From the NCBI RefSeq assembly GCF_000688655.1, contig NZ_JIBO01000007.1, positions 16,957 to 22,594 on the forward strand: a stretch of DNA of 5,638 nucleotides, in the 5' to 3' direction. The notes below the pieces were generated by a model. That model searched no databases, had not been told where the DNA came from, and saw only the letters and a program-made list of their open reading frames with translations. How positions within the stretch are numbered: the first letter of the stretch is position 1; every line of letters starts with the position of its first letter. Position numbers and translations under genes: made by a program. Of the stretch, positions 1-5,638 are shown in pieces. The DNA comes from Lonsdalea quercina subsp. quercina. GTDB taxonomy: Bacteria; Pseudomonadota; Gammaproteobacteria; Enterobacterales; Enterobacteriaceae.

Positions 1-389
1 CCGCCACGATTTGCTACGAAATCATCCTGGGTCAGCAGGTGCGGGACAACTTCCGCGAAAACACCGACATGCTGCTCACCATTTCCAACGATGCGTGGTT
101 CGGTCACTCGATCGGTCCGTGGCAGCACTTCCAGATGGCGAGAATGCGCGCGCTGGAGCTGGGGCGCCCCTTGCTGCGCAGCACGAACAACGGCATTACG
201 GCCGTCGTCACGCCGAATGGCGACGTCAGCGCCTCGCTGCCGCAGTTCACGCGTGATGTGCTGGAAACCTCCGTCACCCCGGCGACCGGCATGACGCCTT
301 ACGCGCGTTGGGGATCATGGCCGTTATGGACGCTGACGCTGCTGTTCGGCTTCTGCGCCATTTTCTCTCCCCTTATCCGCCGCCGCTGA
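1..389 (+). CDS. lnt: Apolipoprotein N-acyltransferase, C-terminal part (5' truncated by window)
   Basis: Lnt is an inner-membrane enzyme that transfers an acyl chain from phospholipid to the N-terminal cysteine of lipoproteins, the last step of lipoprotein maturation. The reading frame is open from base 3, and the stop TGA is at 387-389. The fragment begins [17 protein letters not shown]. In the nitrilase-like periplasmic domain of E. coli Lnt this motif contains the catalytic Cys of the Glu-Lys-Cys triad, here encoded at 12-14. Following blocks [27 protein letters not shown] and [14 protein letters not shown] are typical of the family. The C terminus holds the last membrane segment ([16 protein letters not shown]) and ends in a basic PLIRRR tail. 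The Glu and Lys of the triad lie upstream of the window. Although GTG 39 could look like a start, the frame continues upstream through conserved residues, so this is a truncated gene and not a short one. Identification is secure. Confidence 0.97.
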   Translation, partial: ATICYEIILGQQVRDNFRENTDMLLTISNDAWFGHSIGPWQHFQMARMRALELGRPLLRSTNNGITAVVTPNGDVSASLPQFTRDVLETSVTPATGMTPYARWGSWPLWTLTLLFGFCAIFSPLIRRR

Positions 390-421
390 TCCTCTCCCTC
401 GTTATCGGACATCGTGAATAA

Positions 422-449
422 GAAAGGGCATGCTTAGCATGCCCTTTTC
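422..449 (+). terminator. Rho-independent terminator of lnt
   Basis: A perfect 11-bp stem pairs 423-433 (AAAGGGCATGC) with 437-447 (GCATGCCCTTT) around a 3-nt loop TTA, followed by a short T-run (445-448). It begins 33 nt after the lnt stop and separates lnt from the gltI promoter region. An A-run on the left side means some terminator activity on the minus strand is possible, but no minus-strand gene reads into it here. Confidence 0.9.
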
Positions 450-455
450 AACTCC

Positions 456-471
456 TGGCATATTAATTGCT
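456..471 (+). promoter_or_regulatory. Putative sigma-54 (RpoN) promoter for gltI
   Basis: The sequence TGGCATATTAATTGCT fits the -24/-12 consensus TGGCACRN4TTGCW at every fixed position except one (T for C at 461). The invariant GG (457-458) and GC (469-470) are exactly 10 bp apart. Transcription would start near 482, giving a leader of about 262 nt. From memory, gltIJKL is listed among nitrogen-limitation (NtrC/RpoN) genes of E. coli and Salmonella, which fits. A second, weaker element with the same GG-N10-GC spacing, TGGCGTCTTTTAAGCA, lies at 496-511. Confidence 0.7.
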
Positions 472-527
472 AAAACCTATGCGACGTGGCCAACCTGGCG
501 TCTTTTAAGCATGTCTGATCCCACGCA

Positions 528-593
528 GCACGAATTCGGGGCGGCGATAGCACCAAAGTAGTGCCAAGCCGACCAGGCGCTGCAATTTAGTGC
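528..593 (+). promoter_or_regulatory. Cluster of NtrC-type binding sites
   Basis: The consensus used is GCAC-N5-TGGTGC. The best site is 550-564: read on the minus strand it is GCACTACTTTGGTGC, matching all 10 fixed bases and closely resembling NtrC sites upstream of glnA as I recall them. Flanking sites at 528-542 (GCACGAATTCGGGGC, plus strand) and 579-593 (minus strand, GCACTAAATTGCAGC) each match 8 of 10. Centres are near 535, 557 and 586; the first pair is 22 bp apart, about two helical turns. The central site is the one I trust; the flanking two could be chance. The cluster lies downstream of the best sigma-54 element. Confidence 0.6.
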
Positions 594-672
594 AGAACAA
601 CGCTCAAAAAAGACACATAACGGCCTCAGATTGTTAACAGTTGGCTTTTTTTAACGATGTAGCTGTTTATTT

Positions 673-700
673 GCGCTTTCGCGGTGCACCCGCAAAGCGC
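673..700 (+). promoter_or_regulatory. Leader hairpin upstream of gltI
   Basis: GCGCTTT (673-679) pairs with AAAGCGC (694-700), and GCGG (681-684) pairs with CCGC (690-693), leaving one bulged C at 680 and a 5-nt loop TGCAC. That is an 11-bp, GC-rich stem ending 30 nt before the RBS. It has no T-run after it, so it is not a terminator. It could protect the 5' end of a short leader or keep the downstream C/A-rich element single-stranded. Its role is inference. Confidence 0.6.
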
Positions 701-717
701 CACTCATTGATTAGCGC

Positions 718-736
718 CATCACAACAGCAAAGGAG
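718..736 (+). promoter_or_regulatory. C/A-rich GcvB sRNA target and gltI ribosome binding site
   Basis: CATCACAAC (718-726) is complementary over 9 nt to GUUGUGAUG, and CACAACAGCA (721-730) over 10 nt (one G-U) to UGUUGUUGUG. Both are within the GU-rich R1 segment of GcvB as I remember it. CACAACA also fits the published CACAACAY target consensus at 7 of 8 positions. The element abuts the Shine-Dalgarno AAGGAG (731-736), so pairing would block ribosome loading. gltI is an established GcvB target in Salmonella. The gcvB gene is not in this window, so pairing with this organism's own GcvB is unchecked. Confidence 0.7.
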
Positions 737-743
737 TTAGCAC

Positions 744-1640
744 ATGCAATTGCGTAAACTGGCACTTTCACTACTTCTGGCAGGTACGGCGGCAGGCAGT
801 CTGGCTCACGCGGAAGAGCTGACCGGCACATTGAAGAAAGTGAAAGACAACGGGGTCATCGTTATCGGACACCGCGAATCTTCCGTTCCTTTCTCTTATT
901 ACGACAACCAGCAGAAAGTCGTAGGCTATTCCGAAGCCTATTCAGACAAGATCGTCGAAGCGGTCAAAAAGAAAATTGGTGCGCCAAACCTTCAGGTCAA
1001 ACTGCTTCCTATCACCGCGCAAAACCGCATCCCGCTACTGCAAAATGGCACCTACGATCTGGAGTGCGGCTCCACCACCAATAATCTGGAGCGTCAGAAA
1101 CAGGCCGACTTCTCCAACACTATCTTCATCATCGGCACCCGTCTGATGACCAAAGTGGATTCCGGCATCAAGGATTTCCCGGACTTGGCCGGCAAAACCG
1201 TCGTGGTGACCTCAGGAACCACCTCTGAAGTGTTGCTGAACAAGATGAACGACGAGAAGCAAATGAAGATGCGCATCATCAGCGCGAAAGACCACGGCGA
1301 CGCATTCCGAACTCTGGAAAGCGGCCGAGCGGTCGCCTTTATGATGGATGATGCTCTGCTGGCGGGCGAACGCGCCAAGTCAAAAAATCAAAATCAGTGG
1401 GTCATTCTTGGACAACCGCAGTCCAAAGAGGCCTATGGCTGCATGATGCGTAAAGACGATCCGCAATTCAAAGCGCTGGTCGACGAAACCATCGCCCAGA
1501 TCCAGACGTCGGGTGAAGCCGAAAAATGGTTTGAGACTTGGTTCCAGCAGCCTATTCCGCCGCGCAATCTGAACCTGAACTTCGAACTGTCTGACGATAT
1601 GAAAGCCTTGTTCAAAGCACCTAACGACAAAGCCTTTTAA
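744..1640 (+). CDS. gltI: Glutamate/aspartate ABC transporter periplasmic binding protein
   Basis: GltI captures L-glutamate and L-aspartate in the periplasm and delivers them to the GltJK channel. The 298-residue product has a classical signal peptide: MQLRK, hydrophobic residues 6-20, and a likely signal peptidase I site after AHA (21-23), giving a mature protein starting Glu24. The body is a cluster-3 solute-binding fold with family blocks NGVIVIGHRESSVPFSYYD (36-54), ECGSTTNN (107-114), VVVTSGTTSEVLLNK (153-167) and ISAKDHGDAFRTLESGRAVAFMMDD (179-203). Arg44, Ser110 and His184 lie in the segments that form the ligand pocket in the known enteric structure. Cys108 and Cys233 are candidates for a disulfide. 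The length is close to E. coli GltI (302 as I recall). Start ATG 744 has AAGGAG 7 nt upstream. It is first in the transporter operon and is followed by an intrinsic terminator, which should give it more transcript than gltJKL. Very secure. Confidence 0.98.
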   Translation: MQLRKLALSLLLAGTAAGSLAHAEELTGTLKKVKDNGVIVIGHRESSVPFSYYDNQQKVVGYSEAYSDKIVEAVKKKIGAPNLQVKLLPITAQNRIPLLQNGTYDLECGSTTNNLERQKQADFSNTIFIIGTRLMTKVDSGIKDFPDLAGKTVVVTSGTTSEVLLNKMNDEKQMKMRIISAKDHGDAFRTLESGRAVAFMMDDALLAGERAKSKNQNQWVILGQPQSKEAYGCMMRKDDPQFKALVDETIAQIQTSGEAEKWFETWFQQPIPPRNLNLNFELSDDMKALFKAPNDKAF

Positions 1641-1782
1641 GCTGCATGCATCACAAGATAATCGGTTCAGGCATTTCGATTGCTGATTTGCGAACATGCT
1701 GGCGGGCTTGGGTCAGTCGCTCCCTGTCCTGAGCTCCAGACCGTTCGCAAGTCTTCGGGTAGCCTAGACGGCTACCCTTTTT
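1641..1782 (+). ncRNA. sroC: SroC-like sRNA from the gltI-gltJ intercistronic region
   Basis: In E. coli and Salmonella, SroC is cut by RNase E from the gltIJKL mRNA between gltI and gltJ, ends at the intrinsic terminator there, binds Hfq and acts as a sponge for GcvB. The same position here holds a 155-nt gap with three supporting features. An 8-bp perfect long-range stem joins TTGCGAAC (1688-1695) to GTTCGCAA (1743-1750). A strong terminator closes it (1757-1782). Near its 5' end is CATCACAA (1649-1656), complementary to UUGUGAUG of GcvB. The 5' end given is simply the base after the gltI stop; real processing may fall a few bases inside gltI. Identification rests on synteny and structure, since I cannot align it to the Rfam model. 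Confidence 0.75.
1757..1782 (+). terminator. Intra-operon rho-independent terminator (SroC 3' end)
   Basis: A perfect 8-bp stem GGGTAGCC (1757-1764) / GGCTACCC (1770-1777) with a 5-nt loop TAGAC is followed directly by TTTTT (1778-1782). It ends 13 nt before the gltJ start and only 3 nt before the gltJ Shine-Dalgarno CGGAG. It should be leaky, since gltJKL has no other visible promoter, setting a high binding-protein to permease ratio and giving an sRNA a U-rich, Hfq-friendly 3' end. Confidence 0.9.
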
Positions 1783-1795
1783 ACCGGAGTTTTTT

Positions 1796-2536
1796 ATGTC
1801 AACAGATTGGAATTGGGGTATTTTCCTGCAATCCGCTCCATTCGGTAATACCACTTACCTTGGATGGATTATTTCCGGCCTACAGGTGACCGTCTCACTG
1901 TCCCTTTGCGCCTGGGTCATCGCATTCCTGCTGGGTTCGCTGCTGGGGATTATGCGTACCGCGCCCAACCGTTTCATTTCGGGCATCGGCACTTGTTACG
2001 TGGAGCTGTTTCGGAACGTCCCGCTCATCGTCCAGTTCTTTATCTGGTATCTCGTGGTTCCCGAACTGCTGCCGGTTGAACTTGGCATGTGGTTTAAAGC
2101 GGAGCTGGACCCGAATATTCAGTTCTTCCTGTCGTCCATGATCTGCCTCGGCATGTTCACGGCCGCACGCGTCTGCGAACAGGTACGCGCCGGCATTCAG
2201 TCTCTGCCCCGAGGCCAGAAAGCCGCCGGTCTGGCGATTGGCCTGACGCTGCCGCAGACCTACCGCTACGTGCTCTTGCCCAACGCCTATCGCGTCATTG
2301 TTCCACCGTTGACGTCAGAGATGCTTAACCTGGTCAAAAACTCCGCGATAGCCTCGACGATCGGCCTGGTCGACATGGCCGCGCAGGCGGGCAAGCTGCT
2401 CGACTATTCCGCGCACGCCTATGAGTCTTTCACGGCGATTACGCTGGCCTATATCGCCATCAACGCCATCATCATGTTGCTGATGCAGATCGTTGAACGA
2501 AAAACCCGTTTGACGGGCAATATGGGGAGCAAATAA
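1796..2536 (+). CDS. gltJ: Glutamate/aspartate ABC transporter permease GltJ
   Basis: GltJ is one of the two inner-membrane subunits forming the glutamate/aspartate channel, a polar-amino-acid (HisMQ-type) permease. The 246-residue protein, the same length as E. coli GltJ, has about five hydrophobic spans (roughly 21-52, 71-92, 108-124, a segment around 165-195, and 211-233). The cytoplasmic EAA loop that docks on the ATPase runs [20 protein letters not shown] (122-141) to VLLP (159-162), with the conserved Gly at 133. The leading Glu of the EAA motif is Thr122 here, as it is in E. coli GltJ. Other family blocks are [13 protein letters not shown] (70-82) and [17 protein letters not shown] (178-194). 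Start ATG 1796 is preceded by CGGAG with 6-nt spacing. It lies just after the SroC terminator, so expression relies on read-through. gltK starts 2 nt after its stop (TAATAATG). Confidence 0.97.
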   Translation: MSTDWNWGIFLQSAPFGNTTYLGWIISGLQVTVSLSLCAWVIAFLLGSLLGIMRTAPNRFISGIGTCYVELFRNVPLIVQFFIWYLVVPELLPVELGMWFKAELDPNIQFFLSSMICLGMFTAARVCEQVRAGIQSLPRGQKAAGLAIGLTLPQTYRYVLLPNAYRVIVPPLTSEMLNLVKNSAIASTIGLVDMAAQAGKLLDYSAHAYESFTAITLAYIAINAIIMLLMQIVERKTRLTGNMGSK

Positions 2537-2538
2537 TA

Positions 2539-3213
2539 ATGTATGAATTTGACTGGAGCTCCATCGCTCCCAGCCTGCCTTATCTGCTGCAAGGCCTTGG
2601 CGTCACGATTAAAATTACGGTGATTGCCGTTATTTTCGGTATTCTCTGGGGAACCCTTCTCGCCGTCATGCGGCTGTCTTCGTTCAAACCCATCAGCTGG
2701 TTCGCCAAACTGTACGTAAACTTGTTCCGCTCCGTACCGTTAGTCATGGTGCTGCTGTGGTTTTACCTGATCGTGCCAAGCTTTTTACAAAATGTGCTTG
2801 GGCTGTCGCCGAAAACCGATATTCGGCTAGTTTCGGCTATGGTAGCCTTCTCCCTGTTTGAGGCGGCCTACTACTCTGAAATCATCCGCGCCGGGATTCA
2901 GAGTATCGCGCGCGGCCAGGCTTCCGCCGCATTAGCGCTGGGCATGACCCACTGGCAGTCAATGAGATTGGTGATTCTGCCTCAGGCTTTCCGGGCAATG
3001 GTTCCGCTACTGCTGACTCAGGGTATTGTCCTGTTTCAGGACACCTCGCTGGTGTACGTGCTCAGTCTGGCCGATTTCTTCCGCACTGCCTCCAGCATCG
3101 GCGAGCGCGACGGAACGCAGGTTGAGATGATTCTGTTTGCCGGGTTTGTTTATTTTATTATCAGCATCTGCGCATCAATGCTGGTTAATTATCTGAAGAA
3201 AAGGACGGTTTGA
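2539..3213 (+). CDS. gltK: Glutamate/aspartate ABC transporter permease GltK
   Basis: GltK is the second membrane subunit of the glutamate/aspartate importer and pairs with GltJ. The 224-residue product matches E. coli GltK in length and along its whole sequence, including MYEFDWSSI at the start. Hydrophobic spans lie at about 19-44, 67-88, 98-112, 150-168 and 197-218. The EAA motif is intact: [20 protein letters not shown] (108-127), Gly119, then VILPQA (145-150). The block [20 protein letters not shown] (61-80) is the permease signature shared with GltJ. GGGGAG (2524-2529), inside the end of gltJ, lies 9 nt before the start, and the 2-nt gap implies translational coupling. Its stop TGA shares its last base with the gltL ATG. 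Confidence 0.97.
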   Translation: MYEFDWSSIAPSLPYLLQGLGVTIKITVIAVIFGILWGTLLAVMRLSSFKPISWFAKLYVNLFRSVPLVMVLLWFYLIVPSFLQNVLGLSPKTDIRLVSAMVAFSLFEAAYYSEIIRAGIQSIARGQASAALALGMTHWQSMRLVILPQAFRAMVPLLLTQGIVLFQDTSLVYVLSLADFFRTASSIGERDGTQVEMILFAGFVYFIISICASMLVNYLKKRTV

Positions 3214-3938
3214 TGATTTCCCTGAAAAATGTTTCTAAGTGGTACGGTCAATTTCAGGTACTTACCGACTGCTCCACAGAAGTCAAAAAAGGTGAGGTAG
3301 TCGTCGTTTGCGGCCCTTCCGGCTCCGGTAAATCGACCCTCATCAAAACCGTTAATGGACTTGAACCCATTCAGGAAGGGCAGATTGAGGTTAATGGCAT
3401 CGCCGTCAACGACAAACGCACTAATCTGGCCCAGCTTCGCTCCAAAGTCGGCATGGTATTCCAGCATTTTGAGCTGTTTCCGCATCTGTCGATCATCGAC
3501 AACCTCACCCTGGCGCAGGTCAAGGTGCTCAAGCGTGAGCGTGAACCTGCGCGTGAAAAGGCCAGGAAACTGCTGGATCGCGTCGGTCTCTCCGCGCACG
3601 CGGACAAATATCCGGGACAGCTCTCCGGCGGCCAGCAGCAGCGTGTGGCTATCGCCCGTGCGCTGTGCATGGACCCTATCGCGATGCTGTTCGACGAACC
3701 GACCTCCGCGCTTGACCCGGAAATGATTAATGAAGTGCTGGACGTGATGGTCGAACTGGCGCAGGAAGGGATGACCATGATGGTCGTGACCCACGAAATG
3801 GGCTTTGCCCGCAAAGTGGCGCACCGGGTCATCTTTATGGACGAGGGCAAGATTGTCGAAGACACCCGCAAAGAGGACTTCTTCACCCATCCCAAGTCTG
3901 AACGAGCCAAAGACTTTCTGGCGAAAATCCTGCACTAA
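3213..3938 (+). CDS. gltL: Glutamate/aspartate ABC transporter ATP-binding protein GltL
   Basis: GltL is the cytoplasmic ATPase that powers uptake through GltJK. All ABC motifs are intact in the 241-residue protein: Walker A GPSGSGKS (34-41), Q-loop Gln84 in MVFQHF, signature LSGGQ (137-141), Walker B AMLFDEP (157-163), D-loop SALD (165-168) and H-loop His194 in VVTHEMG. The choice of start matters. A TTG at 3210 in the same frame would add one residue, but the ATG at 3213 gives [12 protein letters not shown], aligns with the E. coli start, and has AAGGA (3201-3205) 7 nt upstream compared with 4 nt for TTG. The chosen start overlaps the gltK stop by one base (TGATG), typical of coupled cistrons. 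Last gene of the operon, followed by a strong terminator. Secure. Confidence 0.98.
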   Translation: MISLKNVSKWYGQFQVLTDCSTEVKKGEVVVVCGPSGSGKSTLIKTVNGLEPIQEGQIEVNGIAVNDKRTNLAQLRSKVGMVFQHFELFPHLSIIDNLTLAQVKVLKREREPAREKARKLLDRVGLSAHADKYPGQLSGGQQQRVAIARALCMDPIAMLFDEPTSALDPEMINEVLDVMVELAQEGMTMMVVTHEMGFARKVAHRVIFMDEGKIVEDTRKEDFFTHPKSERAKDFLAKILH

Positions 3939-3988
3939 AACACCAGTACAGCGCCGTACATCACTGCATTACGTCAGCGCTCTGACCC

Positions 3989-4022
3989 AAAAAATCCCGG
4001 CAGCCGATGCCGGGATTTTTTT
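3989..4022. terminator. Bidirectional rho-independent terminator between gltL and ybeL
   Basis: A 9-bp core stem, ATCCCGGCA (3994-4002) / TGCCGGGAT (4008-4016), with loop GCCGA, is extended by five A-T pairs (A run 3989-3993, T run 4017-4021). On the plus strand it ends in T(4016-4022) and terminates gltL, 50 nt after its stop. On the minus strand the A-run becomes a U-tract, so the same hairpin can terminate ybeL, whose stop is about 60 nt away. This is the usual arrangement for convergent genes. Confidence 0.92.
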
Positions 4023-4081
4023 ACATATCTATGGCGACCGTGGGAATGAACGTCGGAAACCTCGTGGGCGTGACGTTCTCG

Positions 4082-4564
4082 CTAGGGCTGGAAGGGCTGG
4101 CGATGAAATTGGTCGTGCGAACATTTCGGGCAGCGTGGCAAGACCTCCGGGGTATAAAAAGTCAGATGGTAGTGGCAGTTTTCGCACACCAGATTGCCCA
4201 GCCCCACCACCTCCCCGCTATGATAGACGCCGTGGTGGTTGACGTCCTGAAACATCTCCCGCCACTCCAACTGCGTCTTGTCTGTAATGTCCGCCAGCTC
4301 CTGCCACAGGCTTTCCTTGATAACACGCATAAAAACGCTGTCGTTGATCTCGTCCCGGCTCTCCTCATAGCTACGTGCGAACTCAGCGAGATCGCGCCGG
4401 ATGGCCTGAAGGATCTGTTCGCCTTCCTGCTGCGTCAAGGCGTTATCCTCTGCGATACGGCGGCGCGCATGATCGATAAGCTTCGCCACATCACGTTCTC
4501 CCCCGTGCAAGCGCGCGGTGATATCCGACATCAACGTCTGGTAGTAACGGCCTACTTTATTCAT
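4082..4564 (-). CDS. ybeL: Zinc-ribbon protein YbeL (DUF1451 family)
   Basis: This is a conserved enterobacterial protein of unknown function, 160 residues as in E. coli YbeL. The N-terminal half (about 1-75) is charged and helical, possibly coiled coil, and more divergent from E. coli. Residues about 76-160 are strongly conserved, with the blocks SVFMRVIKESLWQELADITDKTQLEWREMFQD and NHHGVYHSGEVVGLGNLVCENC. The C terminus holds a zinc ribbon formed by two CxxC pairs, Cys127/Cys130 and Cys145/Cys148, separated by 14 residues. No signal peptide or membrane segment is seen, so it is probably cytoplasmic. The start at 4564 is preceded on the minus strand by GAGGAG with 6-nt spacing. The stop is TAG (4082-4084). 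It is convergent with gltL and divergent from leuS. A nucleic-acid or protein-binding role is only suggested by the zinc ribbon. Confidence 0.94.
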   Translation of the reverse strand: MNKVGRYYQTLMSDITARLHGGERDVAKLIDHARRRIAEDNALTQQEGEQILQAIRRDLAEFARSYEESRDEINDSVFMRVIKESLWQELADITDKTQLEWREMFQDVNHHGVYHSGEVVGLGNLVCENCHYHLTFYTPEVLPRCPKCSHDQFHRQPFQP

Positions 4565-4653
4565 TGCGACTCCTCAACAAACCGGGTGGGATGATGCGTG
4601 CGCCACGATATTCGTCGCCGGACGGCACCATGCTGACATCAGCACACAGGATA

Positions 4654-4682
4654 ATTTCAGTGTAGATGAATTTTGTGTTCAA
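4654..4682 (-). promoter_or_regulatory. Candidate sigma-70 promoter for ybeL
   Basis: Read on the minus strand, TTGAAC (4682-4677) and TGAAAT (4659-4654) are separated by 17 bp, each matching 4 of 6 consensus bases. Start would fall near 4646, about 80 nt before the ybeL ATG. A perfect TTGACA also exists on this strand (4719-4714), but nothing like a -10 lies 15-19 bp after it. Weak prediction. Confidence 0.3.
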
Positions 4683-4802
4683 ACCGCAGGCCGCGTCGCG
4701 CTCCCCGCTCCCCTGTCAATTTGCCGCAACCAGAAGTGTGAACGGGCCGTAGCAGACGAGCGTCCTCGGCAGAAATCCTCCCCGGACGGACTCAAGGTGT
4801 TG

Positions 4803-4829
4803 TTGCCCAAGACGCTTATCAGCTATGCT
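4803..4829 (+). promoter_or_regulatory. leuS: Tentative leuS promoter
   Basis: TTGCCC (4803-4808) and TATGCT (4824-4829) each match 4 of 6 sigma-70 consensus bases, but the 15-bp spacer is short. A nearby TGCTATGCG (4826-4834) could act as an extended -10 instead. Transcription would start near 4836-4841, giving a leader of about 65 nt. No better pair was seen between 4720 and 4890. Confidence 0.25.
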
Positions 4830-4869
4830 ATGCGGATCTTTTAGTATGCACAATGGGCTACAAACGTAG

Positions 4870-5638
<769 letters not shown>

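Larger units (their letters stand above)
390..743 (+). promoter_or_regulatory. lnt-gltI intergenic control region
   Basis: This 354-bp gap has no convincing gene. In order it holds the lnt terminator (422-449), a strong sigma-54-type element (456-471), a weaker one (496-511), three NtrC-like sites (528-593), an A-run/T-run segment (606-652), a palindrome TGTTAACA (632-639), a leader hairpin (673-700), a C/A-rich putative GcvB target (718-730) and the gltI Shine-Dalgarno AAGGAG (731-736, 7 nt before ATG). I found no good sigma-70 promoter: TTGTTA at 631-636 has no acceptable -10 at 16-18 bp, and CATAAC at 616-621 has no -35. Confidence 0.8.

Noticed and set aside
606..652. A-run, GCC...GGC and T-run resembling an attenuator in the gltI leader
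   Set aside because: The GC stem is only 3 bp around a 17-nt loop, and the alternative is a nearly all A-T stem of 7 bp; neither is a credible terminator.
1651..1889. Short frames of 67-69 codons overlapping the gltI-gltJ gap and the gltJ start
   Set aside because: No RBS or recognisable product; they cross the terminator hairpin and are explained by SroC and gltJ.
3189..3935. Open minus-strand frame of 248 codons across gltL
   Set aside because: It lies wholly antisense to gltL, which has every ABC ATPase motif; its product is His-rich and low in known features, as expected from the complement of an ABC gene.
3210..3938. TTG start for gltL
   Set aside because: ATG 3213 has better Shine-Dalgarno spacing (7 versus 4 nt), gives the usual TGATG coupling with gltK and matches the family N terminus.
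4048..4078. Inverted repeat GAACGTC / GACGTTC between the terminator and the ybeL stop
   Set aside because: Seven-base arms with a 17-nt spacer are expected several times by chance in 5.6 kb, and there is no U-tract on either strand; the stronger terminator at 3989-4022 already serves ybeL.
4007..4594. Open plus-strand frame of 195 codons
   Set aside because: Antisense to ybeL, a recognised full-length family member with RBS; the plus frame starts inside the terminator loop with no RBS.
4714..4719. Perfect TTGACA on the minus strand as a ybeL -35
   Set aside because: The matching -10 position (about 4691-4696) is GC-rich and unlike TATAAT.

Overview
This window is a piece of an Enterobacterales chromosome of moderate GC content. 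The evidence is the gene order lnt - gltI - gltJ - gltK - gltL - ybeL - leuS, proteins that align throughout with their E. coli counterparts, and enteric-style Shine-Dalgarno sites and terminators. Gene order resembles E. coli, but rihA (next to gltL there) and the insertion sequence between lnt and gltI of E. coli K-12 are absent. A non-Escherichia member of the order, for example Pectobacteriaceae or a relative, is plausible, but I cannot name the genus from sequence alone.

Layout. Positions 1-389 hold the 3' end of lnt (apolipoprotein N-acyltransferase), starting just before its catalytic Cys, closed by a strong hairpin terminator. Positions 390-743 are a regulatory region: an excellent sigma-54 -24/-12 element next to the terminator, a cluster of NtrC-type sites with one perfect match, a stable leader hairpin, and a C/A-rich element that should pair with GcvB sRNA. 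Positions 744-3938 carry the glutamate/aspartate ABC importer: periplasmic binding protein GltI, permeases GltJ and GltK, ATPase GltL. The gltI-gltJ gap holds a structured element ending in an intrinsic terminator, in the place of the GcvB-sponge sRNA SroC. gltJ, gltK and gltL are tightly coupled (2-nt gap, then 1-nt overlap). A long hairpin with A and T tracts on its two sides can terminate both gltL and the convergent ybeL. ybeL (zinc-ribbon protein, minus strand) and leuS (plus strand, running off the window) diverge from a 338-bp intergenic region.

How it works together. The importer genes follow the usual binding protein > permeases > ATPase order, with a partial terminator after gltI that should let the binding protein be made in excess. 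The inferred control has three layers: nitrogen limitation (sigma-54/NtrC), GcvB repression of gltI, and SroC, released from the same mRNA, relieving GcvB. No CRISPR array, insertion sequence, tRNA, rRNA or new multigene system was seen. The points most worth following are the arrangement of the sigma-54 and NtrC elements upstream of gltI and the GcvB/SroC sequence match.
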